Shown here: positions 24,148-32,500 of the stretch, in pieces
Layout of the letters: every line of letters starts with the position of its first letter
How positions within the stretch are numbered: position 1 is the first letter of the stretch
From: JBAXXL01 sp038206725
Lineage (GTDB): Bacteria > Bacteroidota > Ignavibacteria > Kapaibacteriales > UBA2268
Direction of reading: 5' to 3'
DNA: 32,865 bases
Assembly (NCBI GenBank): GCA_038206725.1
Contig: JBBRAO010000034.1
Span: forward strand, 1-32,865
Notes under the pieces: model-generated
What the model was told of the DNA's origin: nothing
The model's input: only the letters and a program-made list of their open reading frames with translations
Database searches by the model: none
Program-made: the position numbers and the translations under genes

Positions 24148-25335
24148 TCACACTAACCTCACTTTACCAGTTAGTAAATTCTGCATCATACCTAATTTTA
24201 TATTCTTGTATTTTTCTAATTTGCTTTCTAATGTCTGTATTTCGGTATCCATATCGGAAAGGATTGTGGCGATACGAGTTTGTTCTTCGATAGTTGGTAT
24301 CGATACTTGAATTGGATTTAAGTCACTTGGATGAATGTGTGGCTGTGCTCCACCTGTTTGCATCTTGTAAATTTTTTCTTGAAGTAATTGCATTAAGTAA
24401 TACAAAAACTCAATCGAATAATTTTCACTTTCCTCAATTGTTGAACAATCGGAAGCAAAAATTGAATAGTCGTGAAAAGCTACATATCCAGCACTTGCAC
24501 CAGAAGCACTTATTGTAATAGTCTTTCCAATTCTGTTTGGTTTATTATGAAAATAAGCAGGTGTTTTTCCTCCTGCAATAACAGGAATGTTTCCATTTAT
24601 CCTTGTGCTATCTGTAATCAATTGTCCTTTTCGAATACCACAAACCTCTCCCAGCTTCTTCACTTCCCAGCCTTCTTTCGGTTGCAGTAGTTTTTGCATT
24701 GCCCCTTGTTTGATATCCCGTTTTTTGGCAATGAGCGTTTCCAAACGGCTTATTAGGGCGTCGGCATCGGATAGGGCAGAGGCTATGGCGGTTTGCTCGG
24801 CGAGAGTGGGTGGAAGAGGAATTTGAACAAATTTTAAATTAGTTTTAGATACACCATATACCTTTAAACCTGTGGCAAGTCTATCAAATTGATCTTTAAC
24901 CATTCTGTTAAAATGAATATAACCTTTATATCCATTTACAAAAAATCCATTTGAATCTCGCAACAAAAATGTATGCAAGCCTGAAATCGCTTTTACAGCA
25001 CCAATGTTTTTTACTTCAACACTTTTGCATATTCCGGCATAATCTTCAGAAGCGTCAGCCATAATAATGTCGCCATCTTGCAGAAAATTATAGTTTTTTA
25101 CCTGCTCACTTCTTACCGTTGGCAAATAGCTGTTAGCAACATCCAAAAAGAAATACCATTTTGTATGAATATCTCCATAATGGACATATTTTACATCATC
25201 ATTTTCTGTTAATTCAGCCCTTGAATATGTTGCTGTTGCTAAATATTTGAAAATATCGCCATAAGTTTTCACTTCCCAATCCTCAGGAATAACGCCCACT
25301 TCAGTATTTTTATAGCCTTCGGGTATATTTTGCAT
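24148..25335 (-). CDS. hsdS: Type I restriction specificity subunit S
   Basis: The 395-aa protein has the full HsdS layout. The N-terminal target-recognition domain is at about 20-185 (GVIPEDWEVKTYGDIFK, LQDGDIIMADASEDYAGI). The central conserved helix is at about 183-222 (PTLAEQTAIASALSDADALI, KRDIKQGAMQKLL). The second recognition domain is at about 225-355 (EGWEVKKLGEVCGIRKG, ISASGASAGYVAFHDYSIFA). The distal helix is at about 356-395 (IEEQTRIATILSDMDTEI, LGMMQNLLTGKVRLV). It selects the bipartite DNA target for HsdM and HsdR. It starts one base after the ORF6N gene's stop. Its C-terminal half is clearly different from the HsdS half fused to the helicase at 14416, so that chimera did not come from this gene. 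Confidence 0.96.
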   Translation of the reverse strand: MQNIPEGYKNTEVGVIPEDWEVKTYGDIFKYLATATYSRAELTENDDVKYVHYGDIHTKWYFFLDVANSYLPTVRSEQVKNYNFLQDGDIIMADASEDYAGICKSVEVKNIGAVKAISGLHTFLLRDSNGFFVNGYKGYIHFNRMVKDQFDRLATGLKVYGVSKTNLKFVQIPLPPTLAEQTAIASALSDADALISRLETLIAKKRDIKQGAMQKLLQPKEGWEVKKLGEVCGIRKGQLITDSTRINGNIPVIAGGKTPAYFHNKPNRIGKTITISASGASAGYVAFHDYSIFASDCSTIEESENYSIEFLYYLMQLLQEKIYKMQTGGAQPHIHPSDLNPIQVSIPTIEEQTRIATILSDMDTEIQTLESKLEKYKNIKLGMMQNLLTGKVRLV

Positions 25336-25336
25336 A

Positions 25337-26200
25337 TTAGATAATCCTCTTCAAAATTGCGACAACCAATGAATCCATACGTGAAAATGCAAACCACTTT
25401 TTGCCCACATCTTTGAGCGATGCCCCAATGTGGTAAAGTTCACTATTATCAATAATCAAAAACCTGTCGTGGCTGTTAGCCAATGGTTTTACTTCAATAG
25501 GTTGGTATTGGGCATTGTGTTTTTGTAAATCCAAGTTGAAAGTTTTACTGCTGTCTTTTGTGTAAATTGTTGCAGTAACATTCGCTTTGCGTTTGCTTAA
25601 TAAAGTAAGAACAGATTCATCTATATAATTGTCAATGAGAATGATAGAAGTTTCTGCATTTTTAATCAATTCTGCCACAAATACATAAGCGTCAAAAACC
25701 TGCCCTTCGAAGAAAATGCCTTTTTCTGCTTGTGTTTGTCCTACTTCCAATGCTTTAAATATTTTTTCAAATTTTTCTTCACTTTGGAGTAGCTTTATTT
25801 CGATGCGGTCGAGCCGTTGAAACACGGAGGCATTTTGCAATAAAAACTTCCGCATAGCAACAAAAGTCCTCATAATTATAATACTTACTTCTGCGGCTTT
25901 ATCACTTTTTAAAACCCCCGAAACAGCGGCCACACCTTGCTCCGTAAAAACATACGGAAGTGAACCACCCAAACTTTGTTTTGAAGGTATCGCATTTTGC
26001 GATACCAATAAATCAACCTCATTTTCGGTTAATTGAAACACAAAATCCGAAGGAAAGCGGTTGGGGTTTCTTTTGATTTGCTCTCGTAGTCGAATGGACT
26101 TCACTTCATAGAATGCGGCTAAATCTTTGTCTAAAATTACCTGAACATTGCGAAGCATTAGAATTTTTGATTCAATATGTTGTTGTGTTACTAATTCCAT
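25337..26200 (-). CDS. ORF6N-domain protein with C-terminal PLD-like domain
   Basis: This 287-aa protein starts with the phage-type ORF6N DNA-binding domain (about 8-115: QHIESKILMLRNVQVILDKD, FYEVKSIRLREQIKRN, FPSDFVFQLT, YVFTEQGVAAVSGVL). Residues about 175-287 resemble a single PLD/HKD repeat: TSIILIDNYIDE, then HDRFLIID with His244 and a GASLKDVGKKWFAF tail. Proteins with this layout are common in type I RM operons of Bacteroidota and are annotated only by domain. It precedes hsdS by one base. The 334-base gap upstream suggests its own promoter; autoregulation through the repeats at 26252-26325 is possible but unproven. Confidence 0.85.
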   Translation of the reverse strand: MELVTQQHIESKILMLRNVQVILDKDLAAFYEVKSIRLREQIKRNPNRFPSDFVFQLTENEVDLLVSQNAIPSKQSLGGSLPYVFTEQGVAAVSGVLKSDKAAEVSIIIMRTFVAMRKFLLQNASVFQRLDRIEIKLLQSEEKFEKIFKALEVGQTQAEKGIFFEGQVFDAYVFVAELIKNAETSIILIDNYIDESVLTLLSKRKANVTATIYTKDSSKTFNLDLQKHNAQYQPIEVKPLANSHDRFLIIDNSELYHIGASLKDVGKKWFAFSRMDSLVVAILKRII

Positions 26201-26251
26201 ATAAATCCGTCATTTTGGAGGTGAGCATTTCTCTTGCAAGTTCTATTTTCC

Positions 26252-26325
26252 GCAAAGAAATCTGCAAAGAAACAACTTTGCAAATGATTGATAAATAATA
26301 TAGTGTTCTTTGCAAAAATCATTTG
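26252..26325. promoter_or_regulatory. Operator-like cluster upstream of the ORF6N gene
   Basis: GCAAAGAAA occurs at 26252-26260 and 26264-26272. The inverse word TTTGC occurs within CTTTGCAAA at 26276-26284 and TTCTTTGC at 26306-26313. CAAATGATT (26281-26289) and AATCATTTG (26317-26325) form an inverted repeat. Several copies in both orientations just upstream of a DNA-binding-protein gene suggest an operator. Confidence 0.4.
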
Positions 26326-26495
26326 TAATCTCTTCATATCTTTGTAGCTTTTTTCATTTAAAAAATATCCAATTATAATATATTTACTTTAATCTTAGCC
26401 AAGAATCAGCACTAAATACTGCGGACCCCCCTTGGGGTTTTTCAAATTCTTAAGCATCTTAAAAATTGTGCTTTAATTTACTATTTTGCCATATA

Positions 26496-26528
26496 TTTGT
26501 CGCAAATATAGCAACAATTTGCGACAAA
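26496..26528. promoter_or_regulatory. Perfect 12-bp palindrome after the hsdM C-part
   Basis: TTTGTCGCAAAT (26496-26507) and ATTTGCGACAAA (26517-26528) pair perfectly around a 9-base loop. It lies 6 bases past the minus-strand stop at 26535. No T run follows on the minus strand, so it is either an mRNA-end hairpin or an operator rather than a classic terminator. Confidence 0.55.
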
Positions 26529-26534
26529 AAATGT

Positions 26535-27536
26535 TTAATATCCCATTTTTTTCAAATGTTCTTTGACTTTATTCTCGCATCTCAAAACATCTTCTTCAAT
26601 AACAGGCAAAGTACTTTCATATCTTTCTGCAAGTTCTCTAATTCGTTGTGTAAGGCGTTGGCTGATGCGTTCCATTTCGGTTTTTACGCTTCGTTCTATG
26701 CTCGCCATCCATTTATCATCCACAACCAATTGTTTAATTTCATCTTCGGTTAGTGTCCGGTAGCGTTCAATTACTTTTTTGTCAAGGTTGGCTGAGGCTT
26801 CTTTGATTTTCTTATTCAAATTGGCTTGGTTGTCAATCAAATTAAGATAAGAGTTTAAGAGAGTTGTAAGTTGTGAGTTATAGGTTTTTTCTTCAGTTGA
26901 CAATTTACCTTGCTTCAACTCAGCACTTATAACTTTTAACTTACCACTAATTGTCGCTTTATTAACTTTATCCAAATCGGCGAAAAAACCGTCTTCCACG
27001 TTATGTTCTTCTTCCATTTCAGTAATCTGTCCGGCAATAGCTTCTTTGTCGGCTTCTAATTGCTCAATGGCTTTTTTTTCTCTAAGGAAATAGCGGTCAA
27101 TAAGCAATGTTTTCGGCACCAAATCGCAATCCCACACAGTAGCGGATCGGGTCTGTTTTATTATGCTTGGTTCTGCTTTCCAACCATCGGCAGTAATCAA
27201 ATAGCAGTCGTCCTGCATTATATCATTCCAGTAATTCATCAGGTGCTGATAGACAGCGTATTTGTCCATCAATGGTTTGCCGGTGTAGGTTTTTAAAACA
27301 TCTTCCGAAATTCTGAATATGGTCAACTTGGGTTTAATTCCTATGGTTAAACCTTTTAAAAGATTAGTATTTCGTACTTTCCAATTGGTAAATAAATCGT
27401 CCATTTCTTTGCTGAATTGAACAAATTCTGGATGAGAGAAAATAAAAGTTTTTATTTCTGAGTGATGAATTTTAAGTTCAGAATAACCTTCTCTCAATTG
27501 TGAGTTATGAGCTATAAGTGATGAGTTATTTTCCAT
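26535..27536 (-). CDS. hsdM: C-terminal part of split type I methylase subunit M
   Basis: This 333-aa ORF is the C-terminal extension of a long-form HsdM, separated from its N-part (27686-29155). Family features: REGYSELKIHHSEIKTFIF, GKPLMDKYAVYQHLMNYW, MQDDCYLITADGW, WDCDLVPKTLLIDRYF, EMEEEHNVEDGFF, LVVDDKWMASIE and LTQRIRELAERYE. In intact relatives the REGYSEL segment follows the LFK end of the N-part directly. The first 14 residues (MENNSSLIAHNSQL) come from the left repeat arm of element 2 and are not family sequence. The ATG overlaps the end of the four-helix-bundle remnant, so reinitiation could still supply this half. Residues around AELKQGKLSTEEKTYNSQL coincide with another inverted repeat. 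Whether the two halves reassemble is unknown. Confidence 0.85.
   Translation of the reverse strand: MENNSSLIAHNSQLREGYSELKIHHSEIKTFIFSHPEFVQFSKEMDDLFTNWKVRNTNLLKGLTIGIKPKLTIFRISEDVLKTYTGKPLMDKYAVYQHLMNYWNDIMQDDCYLITADGWKAEPSIIKQTRSATVWDCDLVPKTLLIDRYFLREKKAIEQLEADKEAIAGQITEMEEEHNVEDGFFADLDKVNKATISGKLKVISAELKQGKLSTEEKTYNSQLTTLLNSYLNLIDNQANLNKKIKEASANLDKKVIERYRTLTEDEIKQLVVDDKWMASIERSVKTEMERISQRLTQRIRELAERYESTLPVIEEDVLRCENKVKEHLKKMGY
26862..26934. repeat. Inverted repeat inside hsdM C-part
   Basis: Arms 26862-26880 (AGTTGTAAGTTGTGAGTTA) and 26916-26934 match 15 of 19 as reverse complements around about 35 bases. The word type (AGTTATAAGTG, GAGTTAT) is the same as in the arms at 27500-27530 and 27673-27703. 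It is read in frame as part of the HsdM C-part. Confidence 0.55.
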
Positions 27537-27703
27537 ATTGATTTTTCTTTGTAGTGATTAAAATTGAAGCGAGTATTTTACGCACTTCGTCGCAATCCTT
27601 GATGATTGATTGATATAGTTTTACTATTCGTAGCGCAAAAGAAAATGATTTGAATTTTATTGTTTTTTCGTTCATAACTTACTACTTATAACTCATTACT
27701 CTT
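27500..27703. repeat. Inverted-repeat-bounded element 2, inserted in hsdM
   Basis: Arms 27502-27529 and 27674-27701 match about 23 of 28 as reverse complements, built from words such as ATAACTCAT and CACTTATA. They enclose the short four-helix-bundle ORF. The right arm provides the stop of the hsdM N-part (SNEL then TAA); the left arm provides the first residues of the C-part. Confidence 0.7.
27526..27675 (-). CDS. Internally deleted four-helix-bundle protein, copy 2
   Basis: A 49-aa ORF from ATG at 27675. It starts like the S23/TIGR02436 family (KFKSFSFALRIVKLYQ, matching SFAFALRMVKLYQ of copy 1). After residue 22 it continues with what looks like the family's last helix (SIIKDCDEVRKILASILITT). 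About 70 middle residues are missing with the frame kept, a larger deletion than in copy 1. It ends QYGK followed by TAA, overlapping the ATG of the hsdM C-part by 11 bases. It is surely too short to fold as a four-helix bundle; its ribosome traffic may matter only for translating the gene behind it. Confidence 0.65.
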   Translation of the reverse strand: MNEKTIKFKSFSFALRIVKLYQSIIKDCDEVRKILASILITTKKNQYGK

Positions 27704-29155
27704 AAATAGTTCGGCTTTCAGTGAAGGATAAACGTCCCAATATTCTTGTAAGTCTTCAATATCGGCATTTGGTATTCCGCCCAATAAGTGGGCTGTAATG
27801 TCTTGTACATCTTCAGTTTCTTGACTGTCTATGTAACGCGGAATGTTCAGGTTGTAGTCGTTTTTCGGGTCGCTAATTTCTTCAACGCTGACCAAGCGGC
27901 TGAACTTTGGCAATTCAATTTGCTTATTGAAAACATCCACTATCTTATGTATGTCCTGCTCACGCAAACGGTTTTTATTCCCATCCTTTATAAAGCCTTT
28001 CGAAGCATCTACCATAAAGACTTCTTTGCGTTCATCAGCACCTTCTTTATCAATAACTATTATACACGCAGGAATGCCTGTACCGTAGAATAAGTTAGTA
28101 GGCAGACCAATAATTCCTTTAATATATCCCCGCAAAATCAGATTTTTCCGAATAACGGCTTCGGCGTTACCCCGAAACAATACACCGTGAGGTAGAATAC
28201 AAGCTCCTTTACCGGTGCTTTTTAATGATTTTATTATATGCAGTAAAAAAGCATAATCGCCATTTTTATCGGGAGGGATACCCATACCATCAAATCTACC
28301 AAAAATATCGGCCGATGGATTAAAGCCATTTTTCCAGTTCGTTGAGGAGAATGGAGGATTAGCCACTACAAAATCGAAAGTTTTCATATAGCCGTCGCTA
28401 TCAGTAAAGAATGGGTCGGAAAGTGTGCTTTGACCACGATGAATTTCGATTGCAGATTGCCCGTGCAATATCATATTCATTCGAGCTAAGGCTCCGGTAG
28501 TACTTTCCTTTTCTTGTCCGTAGATAGAACCTTTACCGTCGGCTTCCTCAATCGCTTTTAATAGCAACGAACCGGAGCCACAGGTCGGGTCATAAAAAGT
28601 GGTATTATTGTTTGCATTCTTGATACTTAAAACTTTTGCCATAACACGGCTTACTTCGGATGGAGTGTAGAATTGTCCTTTACTTTTTCCGCTTTCTGTA
28701 GCAAAATGACCCATTAGATATTCGTAAGCATCACCGAGGAGGTCATCGCCTTCAGCACGATTTTTTTCAAAGTTCAAAGCGGAGTTTTCAAAAATTCTAA
28801 TCAGATTGGTGAGTCTGTCAACCATTTCTTGGCCTTTGCCTAATTTATCGTCATCTGCAAAATCGGCGACATCAATTATACCGACAAGGTCATTTGCTTT
28901 TGCCAATTGACCGATAATGAGATTCATCTGGTTGCCGATGTCCTTATTACCCTTTAGGTTTTGCATATCTTTGAAACTACCGCCAATAGGGATTTCTATA
29001 AGTGCATCGGGGTCATTCGCATATTTATCCGAAACATATTTAATGAACAACAAAACTAACACATAATCTTTATATTGGGAGGCGTCCATTCCACCTCTTA
29101 ATTCATCACAACTTGACCAAATAGTTGAATACAATTCCGATTTTTTCATTGCCAC
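27686..29155 (-). CDS. hsdM: N-terminal part of split type I methylase subunit M
   Basis: This 489-aa ORF holds the complete catalytic N6-adenine methyltransferase: a helical N-terminal domain (KKSELYSTIWSSCDELRGGM), QFYTPSEVSRVMAKVL, the AdoMet motif DPTCGSGSLL (189-198), the catalytic NPPF (266-269), and GIPNADIEDLQEYWDVYP near the end. In related long-form HsdM proteins the chain would continue after LFK (residue 485) into the segment now found in 26535-27536. Here four repeat-encoded residues (SNEL) and a stop follow. The start is GTG at 29155, supported by AAGGA eight bases upstream; an ATG two codons later is the alternative. It is the first gene of the RM locus. Methylation could survive if the two parts associate. 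Confidence 0.9.
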   Translation of the reverse strand: MAMKKSELYSTIWSSCDELRGGMDASQYKDYVLVLLFIKYVSDKYANDPDALIEIPIGGSFKDMQNLKGNKDIGNQMNLIIGQLAKANDLVGIIDVADFADDDKLGKGQEMVDRLTNLIRIFENSALNFEKNRAEGDDLLGDAYEYLMGHFATESGKSKGQFYTPSEVSRVMAKVLSIKNANNNTTFYDPTCGSGSLLLKAIEEADGKGSIYGQEKESTTGALARMNMILHGQSAIEIHRGQSTLSDPFFTDSDGYMKTFDFVVANPPFSSTNWKNGFNPSADIFGRFDGMGIPPDKNGDYAFLLHIIKSLKSTGKGACILPHGVLFRGNAEAVIRKNLILRGYIKGIIGLPTNLFYGTGIPACIIVIDKEGADERKEVFMVDASKGFIKDGNKNRLREQDIHKIVDVFNKQIELPKFSRLVSVEEISDPKNDYNLNIPRYIDSQETEDVQDITAHLLGGIPNADIEDLQEYWDVYPSLKAELFKSNEL

Positions 29156-29506
29156 TTAATATGTTCCTTATATTTTGTTTTCGATTAGATTCCTATTGGT
29201 ATCATAACCAACGAATAAATTTTTGAACGTTAATAAACATTTTACAAAATTAGTAAAATAAACTAAACATTAGCTAAAGAAATCCAAGAAAAATGAGGAA
29301 AATTGAAAAGAATAAAATAATTTGAAAAAAAATCTCTTTCCCATTTGCAGATGTCACCTTCCGTCACGATAAAACTTATATTTGCATAAATCTCTAATTT
29401 CGTTATAATTGATGAAAGTGAATATTTGGAAATATGAAATTAAAATTATAATTTTGTAAAATGTTTCTTAAATATAAACAAAGTTCATTACTTTATGAAG
29501 GTTCTT
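29156..29506. other. Gene-free divergent region between hsdM and the FISUMP gene
   Basis: AT-rich. On the hsdM side a 5-bp inverted repeat (TTGGTATCATAACCAA, 29196-29211) might be an operator, but no well-spaced promoter pair was found. On the other side a good Bacteroidota promoter serves the next gene. No copy of the tRNA-Lys end was found here, so it gives no evidence for an island boundary. Confidence 0.5.
29426..29456 (+). promoter_or_regulatory. Bacteroidota-type promoter of the FISUMP gene
   Basis: TTG at 29426-29428, 20 bases, then TAATTTTG at 29449-29456. The start codon at 29507 is 50 bases further on and is preceded by GAAGG (29497-29501). Confidence 0.55.
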
Positions 29507-32500
29507 ATGAAAAAAGTTGTAGTAATTTTAGCAATTTTGATTTGGTTTCTTTCTGTAAATGACGTTCTTGCAAAACGTCCAAATGAATACGGTTTCATCA
29601 GCATAGCCGCTTCAGGAGTAGGCTTGGTAGTCCGTTTAGACGTGGACGATGGCTCGGTTGATGGGGTTTACCAGACCAGTCCTAATGCTGATGGAAATCC
29701 CTCCAGAACAACTGTTGATTTCGAAGCATCCACTTGGGTAGGAAACCGCAATTATCCTTCTGTGTGTAAAATAGGGCTTGTTTTGGGAGGTACTCGTTGC
29801 GATTCCGATGGGAAAGCAAATCCAAATGGCGATTACTTAGCGCCACCCTATGACTATCCTTCTGATGCTATAATAAGATACGACAAAAATAGTGATGGAT
29901 TAATCAAAACATCCCAAGGAATGAGAAATGGTAAACAGCACTATTTACCTTGGGTAAATGGGCAACCCACCGATGAGCTGATTACTTATATTGATAAAAT
30001 CAACACTCAATGTTCAGAAATAGATAACATCCGTCATATTTCAGTTGACGGTTCAAACAATGTTTGGGTCGGAGGCTATCCAGGCAAAGGTTTTGTGAAA
30101 ATTGATGACAAAACTAAAAACTTTACTGATTCATATTGTAATCCCGTTAAAGGTGGTTATGGAGGTTTGGTCGATGCTAATGGCGTTCTCTGGTCTTCCA
30201 CATTAGGTTCTTTGATACGAGTAGATGTAAATACGAAAACGAAAATTGATATTCCTGCAACCGGCACTTATGGGATAGGAATTGACACCAAGGGTAATAT
30301 CTGGGCAAATGGCTATGGTTCAAATAATTGTTATAAAATTAGTCCAGATGGTAAAATTGTAGAAGCCTTCAATAAAGGTTCCGCCGATGGAAGAGGCTGT
30401 GCTGTAACTCCCGCTGATAACAACGTATGGCTGGTTGATTATAGTAGGGGTAAAGTTATTAGAATGAATAATGATGGCGTTATAGTCAAAGAAATATTGG
30501 TTGGTGGTGGCGGTCCTATGGGCGTGTCTGTTGATTATAATGGCAAAGTATGGATAACTTGTCGAGATGACAATAAGGCAAAAAGAATTGACCCATCAAT
30601 AAATCAAGTTGATTTGGAGGTGTTTTTAGGGAACGGATATAAACCTTACAACTACAGCGATATGACAGGTTCTACTTTACGATCGCTATATCCTGATAAA
30701 ATTCCTCCAATAAAAACTGATACTATTAACGGTGGTGGTTCATATTGCGAAGGCTCTGATGGCGTGAGCGTTGGATTAAAAAATTCGCAACTTGGTGTTA
30801 ATTATGAATTATTCGTTGATGGAGTGCCTTTTTCACCTCGTGTAGTTATTAGCGGCACCGGCGATGCGGTCAGCTTTGGCAAATTCACAAAACTTGGAAA
30901 ATACACGGCAAAAGCCACAAGCAATTTAACCGGCAAATCAGCAGATGTATTTGGAAATGTTGATATTGAATCAATTGGTTTAGTTTTATCCCTAAATTCA
31001 ATAAATTTTAAAAACAAGAATCCAAACGGAACTCAGTACGATACCACAATTACAGTTACCGCAAAGAATACAGATGTAAATGTAACTAATATAACAGCAT
31101 CGAATGCGTTATTCAAAGTCGTACCTACTAATTTTTTCTTAAGTTCTGGTCAAAGCCGAGATATTACAGTGAGTTTCACGCCCACAGATAGCAGTTATAA
31201 TTATTCAAAATTTATAATTGAAAATGATATTTGCGAAAGCGATTTTTATGCTTCTGGTGGATTTAGAGGAAAAAGACCCAAATTACCAACGTTGAAACTA
31301 ACTCATCCTAACGGTGGTGAAGTGTTTGTAGTTGGTACTGATACGGTAGTTACTTGGGAAGGTGTCCTACCCACCGATATAGTCAAACTTGAATATTCGA
31401 TAGATGAAGGAGCTAACTGGAAATTCCTTACTAATAAAGCAACTAATTTGAAATGGATTTGGCAAAATGTACCAAAACCACCAAGTAATAAATGTTTGGC
31501 AAGAGTTTCAACGGAATGGGGATACAAGTCTCAATGCTCAGATGTAAAAATAAATAATCAAGTCTGGATGGGCTGTAATTTGGATGTAGAATCATACCGC
31601 AATGGAGATGAAATAACAGAAGTTACAGACTCGATTGAGTGGGTAAATTTAAAAACAGGTGCGTGGTGTTATTATAATAACGACCAAGCGATGGAACCAA
31701 AATATGGCAAGTTATATAATTGGTTTGCTGTAAATGACCCTCGGGGTTTAGCTCCTGACGGTTGGCATATACCATCAGAGTTTGAATGGACTAAATTAGA
31801 AACCTTTCTTGGTGGACCCGTAATAGCAGGTGGCAAATTAAAAAGTAGAGGTACAATAGAAGGTGGTAATGGGCTATGGAGAACACCTAATAACGGCGCT
31901 ACAAATGAAAGTGGATTTTCAGCAATACCAAGTGGATGGCGTAGCTACGATGGAACTTTTAGTAATATTGATAGCAATTGTTGCATCTGGAGTTCTTCTA
32001 TTAGCAATATTGAAAATGCTTGGAGCAGGAGTCTTAACTTTAGCAATGCTAATATAAATCGCAGTATTAGTAGTCAGTTAGACGGAAATTCAGTTCGTTG
32101 TATTAAAGACTCGTCTTCTGAAATTGGTATTAATGGTACAAAACAAATTTGGTCAGGTTCTAATCTTGATGTTGATCGTTATCGGAATGGAGATTTAATC
32201 AGAAATGTTCAATCATTATCCGAGTTTAATGATGCGAATAACAAGCGAGAGGGTGCTTGGTGCTTTTTCAATAATGACCCTGCTAATGGAAAAATTTATG
32301 GTAGGTTATATAATTGGTATGCTGTTAATGATCCACGTGGTTTAGCACCGGAAGGATGGCATATTGCGAGTAAAGATGAATGGGTTGAACTTATAGATAA
32401 TCTTGGTGGTCTAAGTATTGCAGGCGGTAAGCTTAAGAGTACCGGAACGATAGAAGATGGTGATGGTTTATGGAAAAGCCCAAATATTGGGGCTACAAAC

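Larger units (their letters stand above)
26201..26534. other. Gene-free stretch inside the RM locus
   Basis: This stretch divides the RM locus into an hsdM part and an ORF6N-hsdS-hsdR part. It contains the GCAAAGAA/TTCTTTGC motif cluster (26252-26325), a weak hairpin ACCCC/GGGGT followed by T5 (26425-26442, plus direction), and a perfect 12-bp palindrome (26496-26528). No gene was recognised. Confidence 0.6.

Noticed and set aside
24148..25335. Local hsdS as donor of the HsdS half in the chimera at 14416
   Set aside because: The C-terminal halves share only family-level motifs (for example LLSGKVRV versus LLTGKVRL) and differ throughout, so a recent local recombination is unlikely.
20002..27675. 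The four-helix-bundle ORFs as Avd proteins of a diversity-generating retroelement
   Set aside because: No reverse transcriptase and no template/variable repeat pair were found, and both ORFs lack most of the bundle.
29156..29506. Right end of an island that would span the whole RM locus, with a tRNA-Lys 3' duplicate
   Set aside because: I looked for copies of the tRNA 3' end (TTCGAGTCCCGCAGGGAGC) here and further right and saw none, so an island to this point is not supported.
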